Positions 21,948 through 30,273 of a stretch of 41,596 bases of DNA are shown here, one piece after another. The translations under genes and the position numbers were made by a program. Positions within the stretch are counted from its first letter, which is position 1. Every line of letters starts with the position of its first letter. Origin of the DNA: Gemmatimonas sp. UBA7669 (lineage in GTDB: Bacteria > Gemmatimonadota > Gemmatimonadetes > Gemmatimonadales > Gemmatimonadaceae); contig NZ_DLHL01000045.1 of the NCBI RefSeq assembly GCF_002483225.1, positions 1-41,596 of the forward strand. Direction: 5' to 3'. The notes under the pieces are model-generated. The model was not told where the DNA came from, made no database searches, and saw only the letters and a list, made by a program, of their open reading frames with translations.

Positions 21948-22556
21948 TTAACGCCCCGCGAGCGCCGAAGCCTGCAGCTGCTGCACCTTGGTCACCATGG
22001 GCTCCACTTCAGCCGGGGTGAGTGTGCGCGGTGCCTTGCCGGCCGATGCCACGCTGAGCGCGCCCGCTTCATCGCGCGTGAGGGTACGCGTTTCCGTGCG
22101 ACCATCGGCATACACCGTTTCGGCGGTGACGAGGTGTGCGCCGGCCGCCTGATGCAGCGTGGTGCGGCTCTTGAACTGCCCCTTCACGGACTCTTCGAGC
22201 ACCATGGTGCGCGCGCCGGAGGGGTGCTTCGTCATGGTCTGGGTGATGCTGACGTCGCCACGCGCCACCGTCTTGGTCTTCGTCTCCGGTCCCGAGGCCA
22301 GGGCCGGCTCGCCGGTCCAGAACTCCATGGAGTTCAGAATGACGATGTCGATGAGGCCGGCCACGCCGTACACCGGGAGCAAGACACCCGTGGCCAGGAA
22401 GAACAGTTCCTGCACCCACTTGTCCGACGAAATGCCCTTGTTGAACGCGTAGAGCTTGCGCGTGAGCGGGAAGCTGCCAAAGCAGGCCGTGCTGCTGAAG
22501 GCAGTCGCGGCGAGCAGGCCGGCCATGGTGGCGCGGCGGACGAAGACAGAACGCAT
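21948..22556 (-). CDS. DUF3332-type lipoprotein
   Basis: 202 residues from the ATG at 22556, 9 nt after GAGGAG (a TTG two codons upstream is possible but too close). The signal segment GLLAATAFSSTACFGSFPL has a lipobox-like Cys (STAC). The following motif, CFGSFPLTRKLYAFNKGIS, then ELFFLATGVLLPVYGVAGLIDIVILNSMEFWTG, is the pattern I associate with DUF3332 proteins. It includes a hydrophobic hairpin. The C-terminal half is polar, with a beta-like region and a helical end. The function of the family is unknown. Confidence 0.72.
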   Translation of the reverse strand: MRSVFVRRATMAGLLAATAFSSTACFGSFPLTRKLYAFNKGISSDKWVQELFFLATGVLLPVYGVAGLIDIVILNSMEFWTGEPALASGPETKTKTVARGDVSITQTMTKHPSGARTMVLEESVKGQFKSRTTLHQAAGAHLVTAETVYADGRTETRTLTRDEAGALSVASAGKAPRTLTPAEVEPMVTKVQQLQASALAGR

Positions 22557-22692
22557 GGGCAACGCTCCTCGTGAAATGGGGGGCCGTCTGGTCGGCTATT
22601 CGGCCGACGCGCGAGTATGGCACACCCAAGGCGTGGCGTCAACGCGCGGCATGCACCCCTGACACGGAGCGCGGCAGCACCATAAACGGAAA

Positions 22693-22720
22693 GCGGGCGC
22701 CACCCGGAGGTGACGCCCGC
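22693..22720 (-). terminator. Probable terminator of the beta-barrel gene
   Basis: Minus-strand stem GCGGGCGTCACC / GGTGGCGCCCGC (11 of 12 pairs, 4-nt loop) followed by TTTCCGTTT, 25 nt after the stop at 22746. Confidence 0.6.
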
Positions 22721-22745
22721 TGTGTACCGCCTGCCTGCTCGCAAA

Positions 22746-23294
22746 TCAGAACTTGATCGACACACCGGCAAAGATGAGCGGGATGTCGCCCACACCAACC
22801 TGACCCATGAGCGAGAGCTTGTTGGAGAGGTTGTAGCGCGCGCCGCCCTGGATGCCGAAGCCGATGTCGCTGTCGCCGGCGTCGAAATCGCCAAGGCCCG
22901 TGCCCTCGACCTCAACGTTCACGCTGACAAAGCCAAGGCTGGCGCCGGCGAACAGGTCGAGCTTGGGCTGCGAGGCGATGGGGAAGTGCACGTTGCCGAT
23001 GGCCATGATGGGGATGACCGTGCTGGTGTACTTGCTGCCGAACACGGTCTCGCTGTCGCGCTGGATACCCACAAAGCCGCCGAGGCCAAGCACCGTGTTG
23101 CCAAGCTTCTTGAAGCCGACTTCGCCCTGCACTCCGAGGCCAGCGCCTTCGTAGTCACCGCCTGCCATGAAGCCGATGGAGCCCACCTTGGAACCGACTT
23201 CGAAGGGGCCGGTGGCCTGGGCGGATGCCATCGACGGAATGGCCAGCACGGCGGCCGCAGCGAGGGCGAACAGGGACGGGGAGTGACGTGTCAT
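22746..23294 (-). CDS. Outer-membrane beta-barrel protein, paralogue 1
   Basis: 182 residues from the ATG at 23294. A signal peptide (cleavage near ASAQA) precedes an eight-strand-like barrel: VGSIGFMAGGDYEGAGLG, VQGEVGFKKLG, TVLGLGGFVGIQRD, PIMAIGNVHFPI, LDLFAGASLGFVSVNV, FGIQGGARYNLSNKLSLMGQ, PLIFAGVSIKF with terminal Phe. It is clearly homologous along its length to the product of the next gene upstream, so the two arose by tandem duplication. Function unknown. Confidence 0.8.
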   Translation of the reverse strand: MTRHSPSLFALAAAAVLAIPSMASAQATGPFEVGSKVGSIGFMAGGDYEGAGLGVQGEVGFKKLGNTVLGLGGFVGIQRDSETVFGSKYTSTVIPIMAIGNVHFPIASQPKLDLFAGASLGFVSVNVEVEGTGLGDFDAGDSDIGFGIQGGARYNLSNKLSLMGQVGVGDIPLIFAGVSIKF

Positions 23295-23410
23295 GTGGTG
23301 GGATCCTTGCAAAGGCGTGAGTTGACTCGTGGAAACTGCCTGACAAACTGCCGGTAAGACCGGACACTACGCACACGCGAACAAAAAGTTGCGTGCGTTC
23401 TGCACGAAGG

Positions 23411-23433
23411 CTCGGCGCGGCCGGCGCGCCGAG
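23411..23433 (-). terminator. GC hairpin after paralogue 2, possible terminator
   Basis: Perfect 9-bp stem CTCGGCGCG / CGCGCCGAG with a 5-nt loop just after the stop at 23443 (minus strand). No T-run follows, so an intrinsic terminator is uncertain. Confidence 0.35.
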
Positions 23434-23442
23434 ACACCCGTA

Positions 23443-23994
23443 CTACAAGCGCAAAGATAGGCCGGCCATGATCAACGGAAGATCAACGAGGCCGAGCTGT
23501 CCCATGAGGGAGAGGCGCGAAGCGGCGCGGTAGCGGACACCCACCTGCACACCGCCGCCCGTGTTGGTGTCGGAGGCGCTGCTGCTGCCCACATTGCCGG
23601 CCTCGGACTTCAGCGAGACACGCACAATGCCCAGGCTGGCGCCCGCATACATGTCGAGACGCTCGTTGGATCCGAGGGGGAAATGGACGTTGCCCACGGC
23701 CATGATGGGCAGCGCACTGGTGGTCACCTCGAGGGAGCCGGCGCCCGTACTTTCACGCTGCACGCCCACGAAGGCACCCAGCGAGAGCGTGGTGCGACCG
23801 ACGTTGCGCACGCCCCACTCGACCTGTCCGCCAACGCCGGTGCCACTGTAGTCGCCGCCAGCCAGCAGGCCGACTGAGACCAGCCTGGTGCCCGCACCGA
23901 AACCACTGTTGGGCGCTGACTGTGCCGCGCTGGTCTCGGCCGTGCCGACCACCAGGGCACTCGTGAGCGCAAGCATCGTCGCCTGCCACCGCAT
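23443..23994 (-). CDS. Outer-membrane beta-barrel protein, paralogue 2
   Basis: 183 residues from the ATG at 23994 (an ATG ten codons upstream is in frame but would add polar residues before the signal peptide). The signal peptide ends near TSAAQS. Shared blocks with paralogue 1 include GLLAGGDYSGTGVG, LGAFVGVQRES, PIMAVGNVHFPL, LDMYAGASLGIVRVS, LSLMGQLGLVDLPLIMAGLSL. The protein ends in Leu rather than Phe. A Ser/Asp-rich loop (NVGSSSASDTNTG) is the main divergent region. Function unknown. Confidence 0.78.
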   Translation of the reverse strand: MRWQATMLALTSALVVGTAETSAAQSAPNSGFGAGTRLVSVGLLAGGDYSGTGVGGQVEWGVRNVGRTTLSLGAFVGVQRESTGAGSLEVTTSALPIMAVGNVHFPLGSNERLDMYAGASLGIVRVSLKSEAGNVGSSSASDTNTGGGVQVGVRYRAASRLSLMGQLGLVDLPLIMAGLSLRL

Positions 23995-24135
23995 GGTGCT
24001 GCCCCTCGCTGCAAAAAGAATCATGAAGCCATCAAGAGCAGAAACTGCCTCTTCATGACGTATCCGTCAATTGTTGCACGCCCGCCCGATCGAAAGCAGG
24101 GGACTATCGGCGTGCACGCCGTGATAGCCCGTGGA

Positions 24136-24843
24136 CTATTTCGGCTCGTCCATCTCCCAGAGCCCGTGCAGTTGTGACAGCTGTGCCACCGTTGTCACGG
24201 CACCCGCAGTCATGAGTCGCTCGGGTGACACCAGTTCCGCATAGCCGACGACCGTGAGACCCGCCGCATGCGCTGCCTGCACGCCAAGCGGACTGTCCTC
24301 AACGGCCAGCGTGTCCGTCGGCTCGAGCCCCATTGCCCGCGCTGCGTGCAGATACAGATCCGGTGCGGGCTTGGGATGCGCCACATCACTGGCGGAGAAA
24401 CGGCGCCCCTCAAAGCGCGACAGCAACCCGGTGGCCCCGAGGGTTGTGCGCATCTTCTCGTGCTCACCGTTGCTGGCCACCGCATAGGGAATGCCCCTCG
24501 CATCGAGCGCATCGAGCAGGGCCACGATGCCCTCCACGGCCACCACATCGCGGGCCAATGCGTCCCGCGCCGCCACATGGAATCGCGGCAGCAGGTCGTC
24601 GGGCGCCGCACGACCCAAACGCTCCTCCACGATCTCGAGGCAGCGCGCCATCGTGTTGCCCATGTAGGTGGCCAGCGATTGCTCCGTGGTGGTGGGCAGT
24701 CCGATCTCCGTCAGCAAACCCGCCCACACCCGGTTCGTGATGCGCTCGCTGTCCACCAGCACGCCGTCGCAGTCGAACACCACGCCGTGGTAGCGCCGTG
24801 CCTTGAACGACAGACCCGCAGACTTCACCGCCGAAGAACTCAC
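24136..24843 (-). CDS. HAD-superfamily phosphatase (subfamily IA, beta-phosphoglucomutase-like)
   Basis: 235 residues with all HAD motifs: motif I VVFDCDGVLVDSE (nucleophile Asp and acid/base Asp), motif II AVASNGE, motif III Lys in HPKPAPDLYLHAA, motif IV VEDSPLGVQAA. The helical cap lies between residues about 35 and 105. Proteins of this type dephosphorylate sugar phosphates, phosphoglycolate or similar; the substrate is not evident. The ATG overlaps the argH stop (ATGA), so it is translated with argH, but a link to arginine synthesis is not established. Confidence 0.88.
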   Translation of the reverse strand: MSSSAVKSAGLSFKARRYHGVVFDCDGVLVDSERITNRVWAGLLTEIGLPTTTEQSLATYMGNTMARCLEIVEERLGRAAPDDLLPRFHVAARDALARDVVAVEGIVALLDALDARGIPYAVASNGEHEKMRTTLGATGLLSRFEGRRFSASDVAHPKPAPDLYLHAARAMGLEPTDTLAVEDSPLGVQAAHAAGLTVVGYAELVSPERLMTAGAVTTVAQLSQLHGLWEMDEPK

Positions 24844-26243
24844 GCGAGTGCCGGTGCGGCAAGCGCGGCCGCGGCCTGCGCGAGCTGGGCACGCACCGCT
24901 TCGGGACCCGTGCCGCCGGCGATATTACGTGCCGCCAGCGAAGCCTCGGCGCCCAAGGCGTCACGCGCATCCGCACCAAACAACACATGCGCCTGTGCAA
25001 ACGCCTCGGTTGGCAGCTCAGTCATCTCGATGCCCGCCTCCTCCGCCTGACGCACCAGCGACCCCACGGCGCCATGCGCTTCACGGAAGGTCGCGCCCTT
25101 CTTCACGAGATAGTCGGCGAGATCGGTGGCCATCATGGCACTCGACACGGCCGCCCGCATGCGTGCCCGATCGAAGCGCAGCTCACTGATTGCCCCAGCC
25201 ATGGCGGGCAGCACCAGATGCAGCAGGTCGATGGCATTGAACAGCGCGCGCTTGTCGTCCTGCAGGTCCTTGCTGTATCCGCTGGGCAGGCCCTTGATGG
25301 TGCCGAGCAGCGAGACGAGATCACCCAGCACGCGCGCGCCGCCGCCTCGTGCGAGTTCGAACACATCGGGATTGCGCTTCTGCGGCATCATGCTGCTGCC
25401 CGTGCTGAAGCCGTCGCCAAACCGCACAAACCCAAATTCACTGGACCCGTAAATGATGAGGTCCTCGGCAATGCGCGAGCAGTGCACGGCCGTCATGGTG
25501 GACACAAACAGCGTTTCGGCCACGAAGTCACGGTCGCCCGTGGCGTCGATGCTGTTGGGCGAGATGGCGTGAAAACCGAGCTCGTTTCTGATGAGCTCAC
25601 GGTTCACCGGGAACGCCGAGCCGGCAATCGCCCCCGAGCCCAGTGGCAGCGTGGCCGCACCGCGCGCGGCGTTGGCGAGACGCGTGCGATCGCGCTCGAG
25701 CGGCCAGAAGTGCGAGAGCAACCAGTGCGCGCCGCTCACGGGCTGCGCGCGCTGCAGGTGTGTGTAGGCCGGCAGAATGGCGTCGGCAATGCTGGTGGCC
25801 TGCGTGAGCAGCGCCTGCTGCAACTCGCGGATGGCCGCGTCGAGTTTGTGGCAGGCGTCGATGGTCCAGAGACGCGACGCGGTGGCCACCTGATCGTTGC
25901 GCGAGCGTCCGGTATGCAACTTGGACGCCACAGTGCCCGCCTCTTCGTGCAGCAGGCGATCGATCATGGTGTGAATGTCTTCGTCCGTCGCGACGGGCTG
26001 CGCGCCTTCGGCCAGTCGCACGCCCACGCGATCGAGACCCGCGCGCAGTTGCTCGGCTTCCTCGCGCGTGAGCACCCCGGCCTCGCCGAGCGCGAGCGCC
26101 CAAGCCCGCGACAGGCGGATGTCGTGCGGCCAGAGGCGGAAGTCGGTGCCGATGGAGCGGTTGATGGCGTCAAGCAGCGGCGAGGGGCCGCCGGCGAAGC
26201 GACCACCCCAGAGCTTGTGGGTGCCGGAGTCGGAGGAGGACAT
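24840..26243 (-). CDS. argH: Argininosuccinate lyase
   Basis: 467 residues. Final step of arginine synthesis, splitting argininosuccinate into arginine and fumarate. The superfamily signature GSSMMPQKRNPDVFE with the mobile-loop catalytic Ser is intact, as are LHTGRSRNDQ and YTHLQRAQPVS (catalytic His region). The N-terminus KLWGGRFAGG is typical. It lies downstream of argR on the same strand, separated by 117 nt that hold an imperfect palindrome, and is coupled to the HAD gene. No argG or argF is in the window. Confidence 0.97.
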   Translation of the reverse strand: MSSSDSGTHKLWGGRFAGGPSPLLDAINRSIGTDFRLWPHDIRLSRAWALALGEAGVLTREEAEQLRAGLDRVGVRLAEGAQPVATDEDIHTMIDRLLHEEAGTVASKLHTGRSRNDQVATASRLWTIDACHKLDAAIRELQQALLTQATSIADAILPAYTHLQRAQPVSGAHWLLSHFWPLERDRTRLANAARGAATLPLGSGAIAGSAFPVNRELIRNELGFHAISPNSIDATGDRDFVAETLFVSTMTAVHCSRIAEDLIIYGSSEFGFVRFGDGFSTGSSMMPQKRNPDVFELARGGGARVLGDLVSLLGTIKGLPSGYSKDLQDDKRALFNAIDLLHLVLPAMAGAISELRFDRARMRAAVSSAMMATDLADYLVKKGATFREAHGAVGSLVRQAEEAGIEMTELPTEAFAQAHVLFGADARDALGAEASLAARNIAGGTGPEAVRAQLAQAAAALAAPALA

Positions 26244-26275
26244 GGGGAGAGTGAAGAACGGCGGAGAAACTCGAA

Positions 26276-26341
26276 ACTCATCACTTCAACTCAAAGCTCC
26301 AAGCTTCGGGAGCTCTGAGGTTTGAGTTCAAGTCTTGAGTG
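26276..26341. repeat. Imperfect palindrome between argR and argH
   Basis: CTCATCACTTCAACTCAAA on the left pairs with the complement of TTTGAGTTCAAGTCTTGAG on the right (16 of 19 positions). AGCTC/GAGCT sequences lie further in. A folded RNA would form a long hairpin between the two genes; no T-run makes it a clear terminator. Confidence 0.55.
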
Positions 26342-26360
26342 ATCAGTACAGATCGGGGGA

Positions 26361-26813
26361 TCAGGGGATATACGCCCGCAACTTCCGGAGTACCCGCTCG
26401 CGCCCTTCGGGGCTGCGGCAGATGATGAGGACGGTATCGTCCCCTGCAATGGTACCGGCAACATCCGGCCATTCCAACTGGTCCAGCGCTTCGGCCACCG
26501 GCTGCGCCCCCGACTTCATGGTGCGCGCCACCACCAGCACCTGTACCCCCTCCACGCCCACCAGCAGTTCCGGCAGCATCCGCTCGAGACGCGCCATGTC
26601 GCCGCCGTTCTGCTCGGGAAAGGCGTAGCGCACGTGACCCTGCCCGTCGGGAATGCGCGCGAGGCGCAGCTCGCGGAGGTCGCGGGACAGCGTGGACTGC
26701 GTCACCGCCCAGCCTCGTCGGGCCAGCTGCTTGCGCAGCTCCTCCTGACTGGCCACGACATGCGACGTGACAATGTCACGGATGGCGTGGTGGCGTTCGG
26801 ATTTGTCGGACAC
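26361..26813 (-). CDS. argR: Arginine repressor ArgR
   Basis: 150 residues from the GTG at 26813, preceded by GGAG at proper spacing; an ATG at 26858 in the operator is in frame but gives a non-homologous tail. The N-terminal winged helix (HAIRDIVTSHVVASQEELRK, then TQSTLSRDLREL) binds ARG boxes. The C-terminal oligomerisation and arginine-binding domain includes the GTIAGDDTVLIICRS motif. It would bind arginine and repress argC-argB-argD and probably itself, since phased TGCAT half-sites lie in the shared divergent promoter region. Confidence 0.95.
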   Translation of the reverse strand: MSDKSERHHAIRDIVTSHVVASQEELRKQLARRGWAVTQSTLSRDLRELRLARIPDGQGHVRYAFPEQNGGDMARLERMLPELLVGVEGVQVLVVARTMKSGAQPVAEALDQLEWPDVAGTIAGDDTVLIICRSPEGRERVLRKLRAYIP

Positions 26814-26828
26814 GGGGGCTCCAGGGAA

Positions 26829-26857
26829 TTGACAGCGAGGGTGTGCAAAATTATGCA
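26829..26857 (+). promoter_or_regulatory. argC promoter, probably giving a leaderless mRNA
   Basis: A perfect -35 TTGACA (26829-26834), a 17-nt spacer and TATGCA (26852-26857) point to a transcription start at about 26864, the A of the argC ATG. No Shine-Dalgarno sequence precedes that ATG. Confidence 0.7.
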
Positions 26858-26869
26858 TTAATTATGCAT
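26844..26869. promoter_or_regulatory. Candidate ARG operator (phased TGCAT half-sites)
   Basis: TGCAA at 26844, TGCAT at 26854 and TGCAT at 26865 are spaced 10 and 11 nt, one helical turn apart. They overlap the argC -10 box and start codon. The TGCAT-N6-TGCAT layout resembles actinobacterial ARG boxes as I remember them. ArgR is encoded next door. Confidence 0.6.
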
Positions 26870-27889
26870 ACTATTCCGGTTGAAAATCAACCGTCATTTC
26901 GCGTCGGCGTGCTGGGCGCCTCGGGTTACTCGGGGCGCGAACTCTGCGCGCTGGTGCTTGGCCATCCGCAGCTCACGCTGGCCTTTGCCACGGCGCACTC
27001 GCAAAAGGGCAGCACCCTGCGTGTGAAGGCGGCGGGCCGCGTGCACGAGGTGCCGCTCATTGGACCTGATGAAGCGGATCTCGCGGGCGCCGATCTCGTC
27101 TTTGCGGCTCTGCCGCATGGCGCGAGCGCCGAGTGGGTGGCGCGGGTGATTGCCGCGGGCACGCGCGTGGTGGACCTGTCCAGCGACCTGCGTCCGGGGC
27201 ATGGTGGTGTGGTGCACGAGCTGCCGGCCGGTGTGCCGCAGGATGCACCCTATGGTTTGCCCGAGCTGTTCCGCGACGGGCTGCGCGGCGCGCGTGTTGT
27301 GGCCAATCCCGGCTGCTATGCCACGAGCGTGCTGGTGGCGCTGGCGCCGCTCGCGCGCGCGGGGCTCATCGCGCCGGGCGGTACGGTGAGCATTGCGGCC
27401 GCCAGCGGCGTGAGCGGCGCCGGTGTCACGCCCAAGTTCGAATATCTGTTTGCCGAAGTCACCGAGAACTACCGGGCCTACGGCGTGGGCAACAGTCATC
27501 GCCATCTCTTCGAGATGCGCGACACCATGTCGCGTCTGGGTGCGGACTGCGACCTGCTCTTCACCCCGCACCTCTTGCCGGTGGATCGTGGCATTCTCAG
27601 CACCATCTCGGTGCCGCTGTCGCGTCCGCTGACGGATGCGCTCGAGCCCTATCGCGCGGCGTATGCGGCGGAGCCCTTTGTGGAACTCACGACGGGACTG
27701 CCGGCGCTGGCCGACGTGCAGCATCGCAATGTGGTGCGCATCGGGGCCGTGTTGCCCACGGGCATGCGGCAGCCCACGCTGCTCGTGTTCAGTGCGATCG
27801 ACAATCTGGTCAAGGGCGCGGCAGGTCAGGCCGTGCAGAACGCCAATCTCATGCTGGGGCTCGACGAAGCCGCCGGCCTCATGCGGTAA
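26864..27889 (+). CDS. argC: N-acetyl-gamma-glutamyl-phosphate reductase
   Basis: 341 residues. NADPH-dependent reduction of N-acetylglutamyl phosphate, third step of arginine synthesis. Rossmann motif GVLGASGYSGREL, catalytic C151 in VVANPGCYATS, and the NSHRHLFEM segment carrying the conserved His are all present. The ATG at 26864 is preferred over the upstream GTG at 26843 because it follows the predicted promoter at the expected transcription-start distance and lies nearer to the conserved N-terminus. It is the first gene of argC-argB-argD, with 6 nt before argB. Confidence 0.96.
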   Translation: MHTIPVENQPSFRVGVLGASGYSGRELCALVLGHPQLTLAFATAHSQKGSTLRVKAAGRVHEVPLIGPDEADLAGADLVFAALPHGASAEWVARVIAAGTRVVDLSSDLRPGHGGVVHELPAGVPQDAPYGLPELFRDGLRGARVVANPGCYATSVLVALAPLARAGLIAPGGTVSIAAASGVSGAGVTPKFEYLFAEVTENYRAYGVGNSHRHLFEMRDTMSRLGADCDLLFTPHLLPVDRGILSTISVPLSRPLTDALEPYRAAYAAEPFVELTTGLPALADVQHRNVVRIGAVLPTGMRQPTLLVFSAIDNLVKGAAGQAVQNANLMLGLDEAAGLMR

Positions 27890-27895
27890 TCACGC

Positions 27896-28678
27896 ATGAT
27901 TCTCGTCAAGCTTGGCGGACGGACGCAGAACGACCCCGCGCTCCCGGCGGCCCTGGCGGCACTCTGGCAGTCCTCGGGCGGCCGGGTGGTCGTGGTGCAT
28001 GGCGGCGGTGACCAGATCTCGGCGTTGCAGCGTCTGCGCGGCGAGGAGCCGGTGTTCATCGGTGGGCGGCGCGTGACGACTGACACGGCACTGGAGCTGG
28101 TGCGCATGGTGCTGTCCGGTCTCGCCAACAAGCAGATGGTGAGCGCGCTGGTGGCGGCCGGCGCGCCGGCGGTGGGCATCAGTGGGGAAGATGCGGGCCT
28201 GCTGCGCGCCACCCCCATTGATGTGGTGCAGTTCGGGCACAGCGGCACGCCGGCCACGGTGGATGCGCGCGTGGTGCACGCCCTGCTCGCTGCGGGGTTC
28301 CTGCCGGTCATTTCGCCGGTGGCCGCGCGCGCCGATCATGACGTGGCCGGCGCGTACAACGTGAACGGTGACGATGCCGCCGCGGCCATTGCCGCAGCGC
28401 TTGGCGCCGACGAGCTGTATCTGATGGCCGACGTGCCGGGCGTGCTGGACGGTGAGAAGCAGCGCATTGCGCGGCTGTCGCTCGACGCGGCGCGTGCGTT
28501 GGTGGCGAGCGGTGTGGCGGGTGGTGGTATGGCCGCCAAGTTGGACGCTTGCGCGATGGCGCTGGCGGGAGGTGTGCATCGGGTGCGGATCGGAGATCTG
28601 GCCGCACTCACTGTCCCCAGCGCGGGGACCGCGATCGTTGCGCGCGAGGACGCAACGGCTGTCGATCTTTCCAGGTAG
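27896..28678 (+). CDS. argB: Acetylglutamate kinase
   Basis: 260 residues of the amino acid kinase family; phosphorylates N-acetylglutamate. Motifs: MILVKLGG, VVVVHGGGDQIS, NVNGDDAAAAIAAALGA, LMADVPGVLD, GGMAAKLDAC. The protein starts directly at the kinase core and lacks the N-terminal helix found in arginine-inhibited hexameric forms, so it is probably an arginine-insensitive dimer. Control would then rest on ArgR. The gaps to argC and argD are 6 nt each. Confidence 0.95.
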   Translation: MILVKLGGRTQNDPALPAALAALWQSSGGRVVVVHGGGDQISALQRLRGEEPVFIGGRRVTTDTALELVRMVLSGLANKQMVSALVAAGAPAVGISGEDAGLLRATPIDVVQFGHSGTPATVDARVVHALLAAGFLPVISPVAARADHDVAGAYNVNGDDAAAAIAAALGADELYLMADVPGVLDGEKQRIARLSLDAARALVASGVAGGGMAAKLDACAMALAGGVHRVRIGDLAALTVPSAGTAIVAREDATAVDLSR

Positions 28679-28684
28679 CTGCCC

Positions 28685-29920
<1,236 letters not shown>

Positions 29921-29961
29921 ACGTCGTCGGCGAAAAACTCGGCCACAAAAAACTCGCCCTA

Positions 29962-29982
29962 GTGCATTTCGCGGAAATGCAC
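29962..29982. promoter_or_regulatory. Perfect palindrome downstream of argD
   Basis: Arms GTGCATTTC and GAAATGCAC flank GCG. It contains TGCAT/ATGCA half-sites as in the candidate ARG operator, but in a different spacing. It could be an operator for the downstream phosphatase, an ArgR site, or an mRNA hairpin ending argD; no T-run follows. Confidence 0.45.
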
Positions 29983-30150
29983 AATATTGACGTCGCCATC
30001 ACGTGCCTCCGTGATCGGTGCGGGATGCTGCTGTCGTGCGACGACGCGCCCAGTGTGCGTCGCGCCTTCCCCCGCGTGGGGTGAGCACCGGCGGTGTTGG
30101 CCCTGTCCTGGCGCGTCGATCCGGCGGCGCGCACGAGGCCGGACGGGGCC

Positions 30151-30210
30151 GCCGGTGCGCGCGCTGCCGGTGTGCGCGCTGCCGGTGTGCGCGCTCTCGG
30201 TGCGCGCACA
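30151..30210. repeat. 15-nt tandem array
   Basis: Four units of 15 nt: GCCGGTGCGCGCGCT, GCCGGTGTGCGCGCT twice, and a diverged fourth. It lies in the 353-nt gap before the phosphatase gene. Because 15 is a multiple of three, it reads as an AGVRA-type repeat in the open upstream frame, but I do not think that part is translated. Confidence 0.8.
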
Positions 30211-30273
30211 CTGTGCCGCCTCCGTTGCGGAATCGTGGCGGACCATCAGCGGTTGCTCTCGCTAGTTTTAGGA

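Noticed and set aside
23411..23433. Strong intrinsic terminator after barrel paralogue 2
   Set aside because: The hairpin is real but has no T-run, so it is only listed as a possible terminator.
24987..26318. 443-codon open frame antisense to argH
   Set aside because: argH has intact signatures and the antisense product is low-complexity Arg/His/Gly-rich.
30094..30273. 60-codon N-terminal extension of the phosphatase
   Set aside because: It reads through a 15-nt tandem array, lacks a signal peptide at its start, and the ATG at 30274 gives a normal signal peptide.
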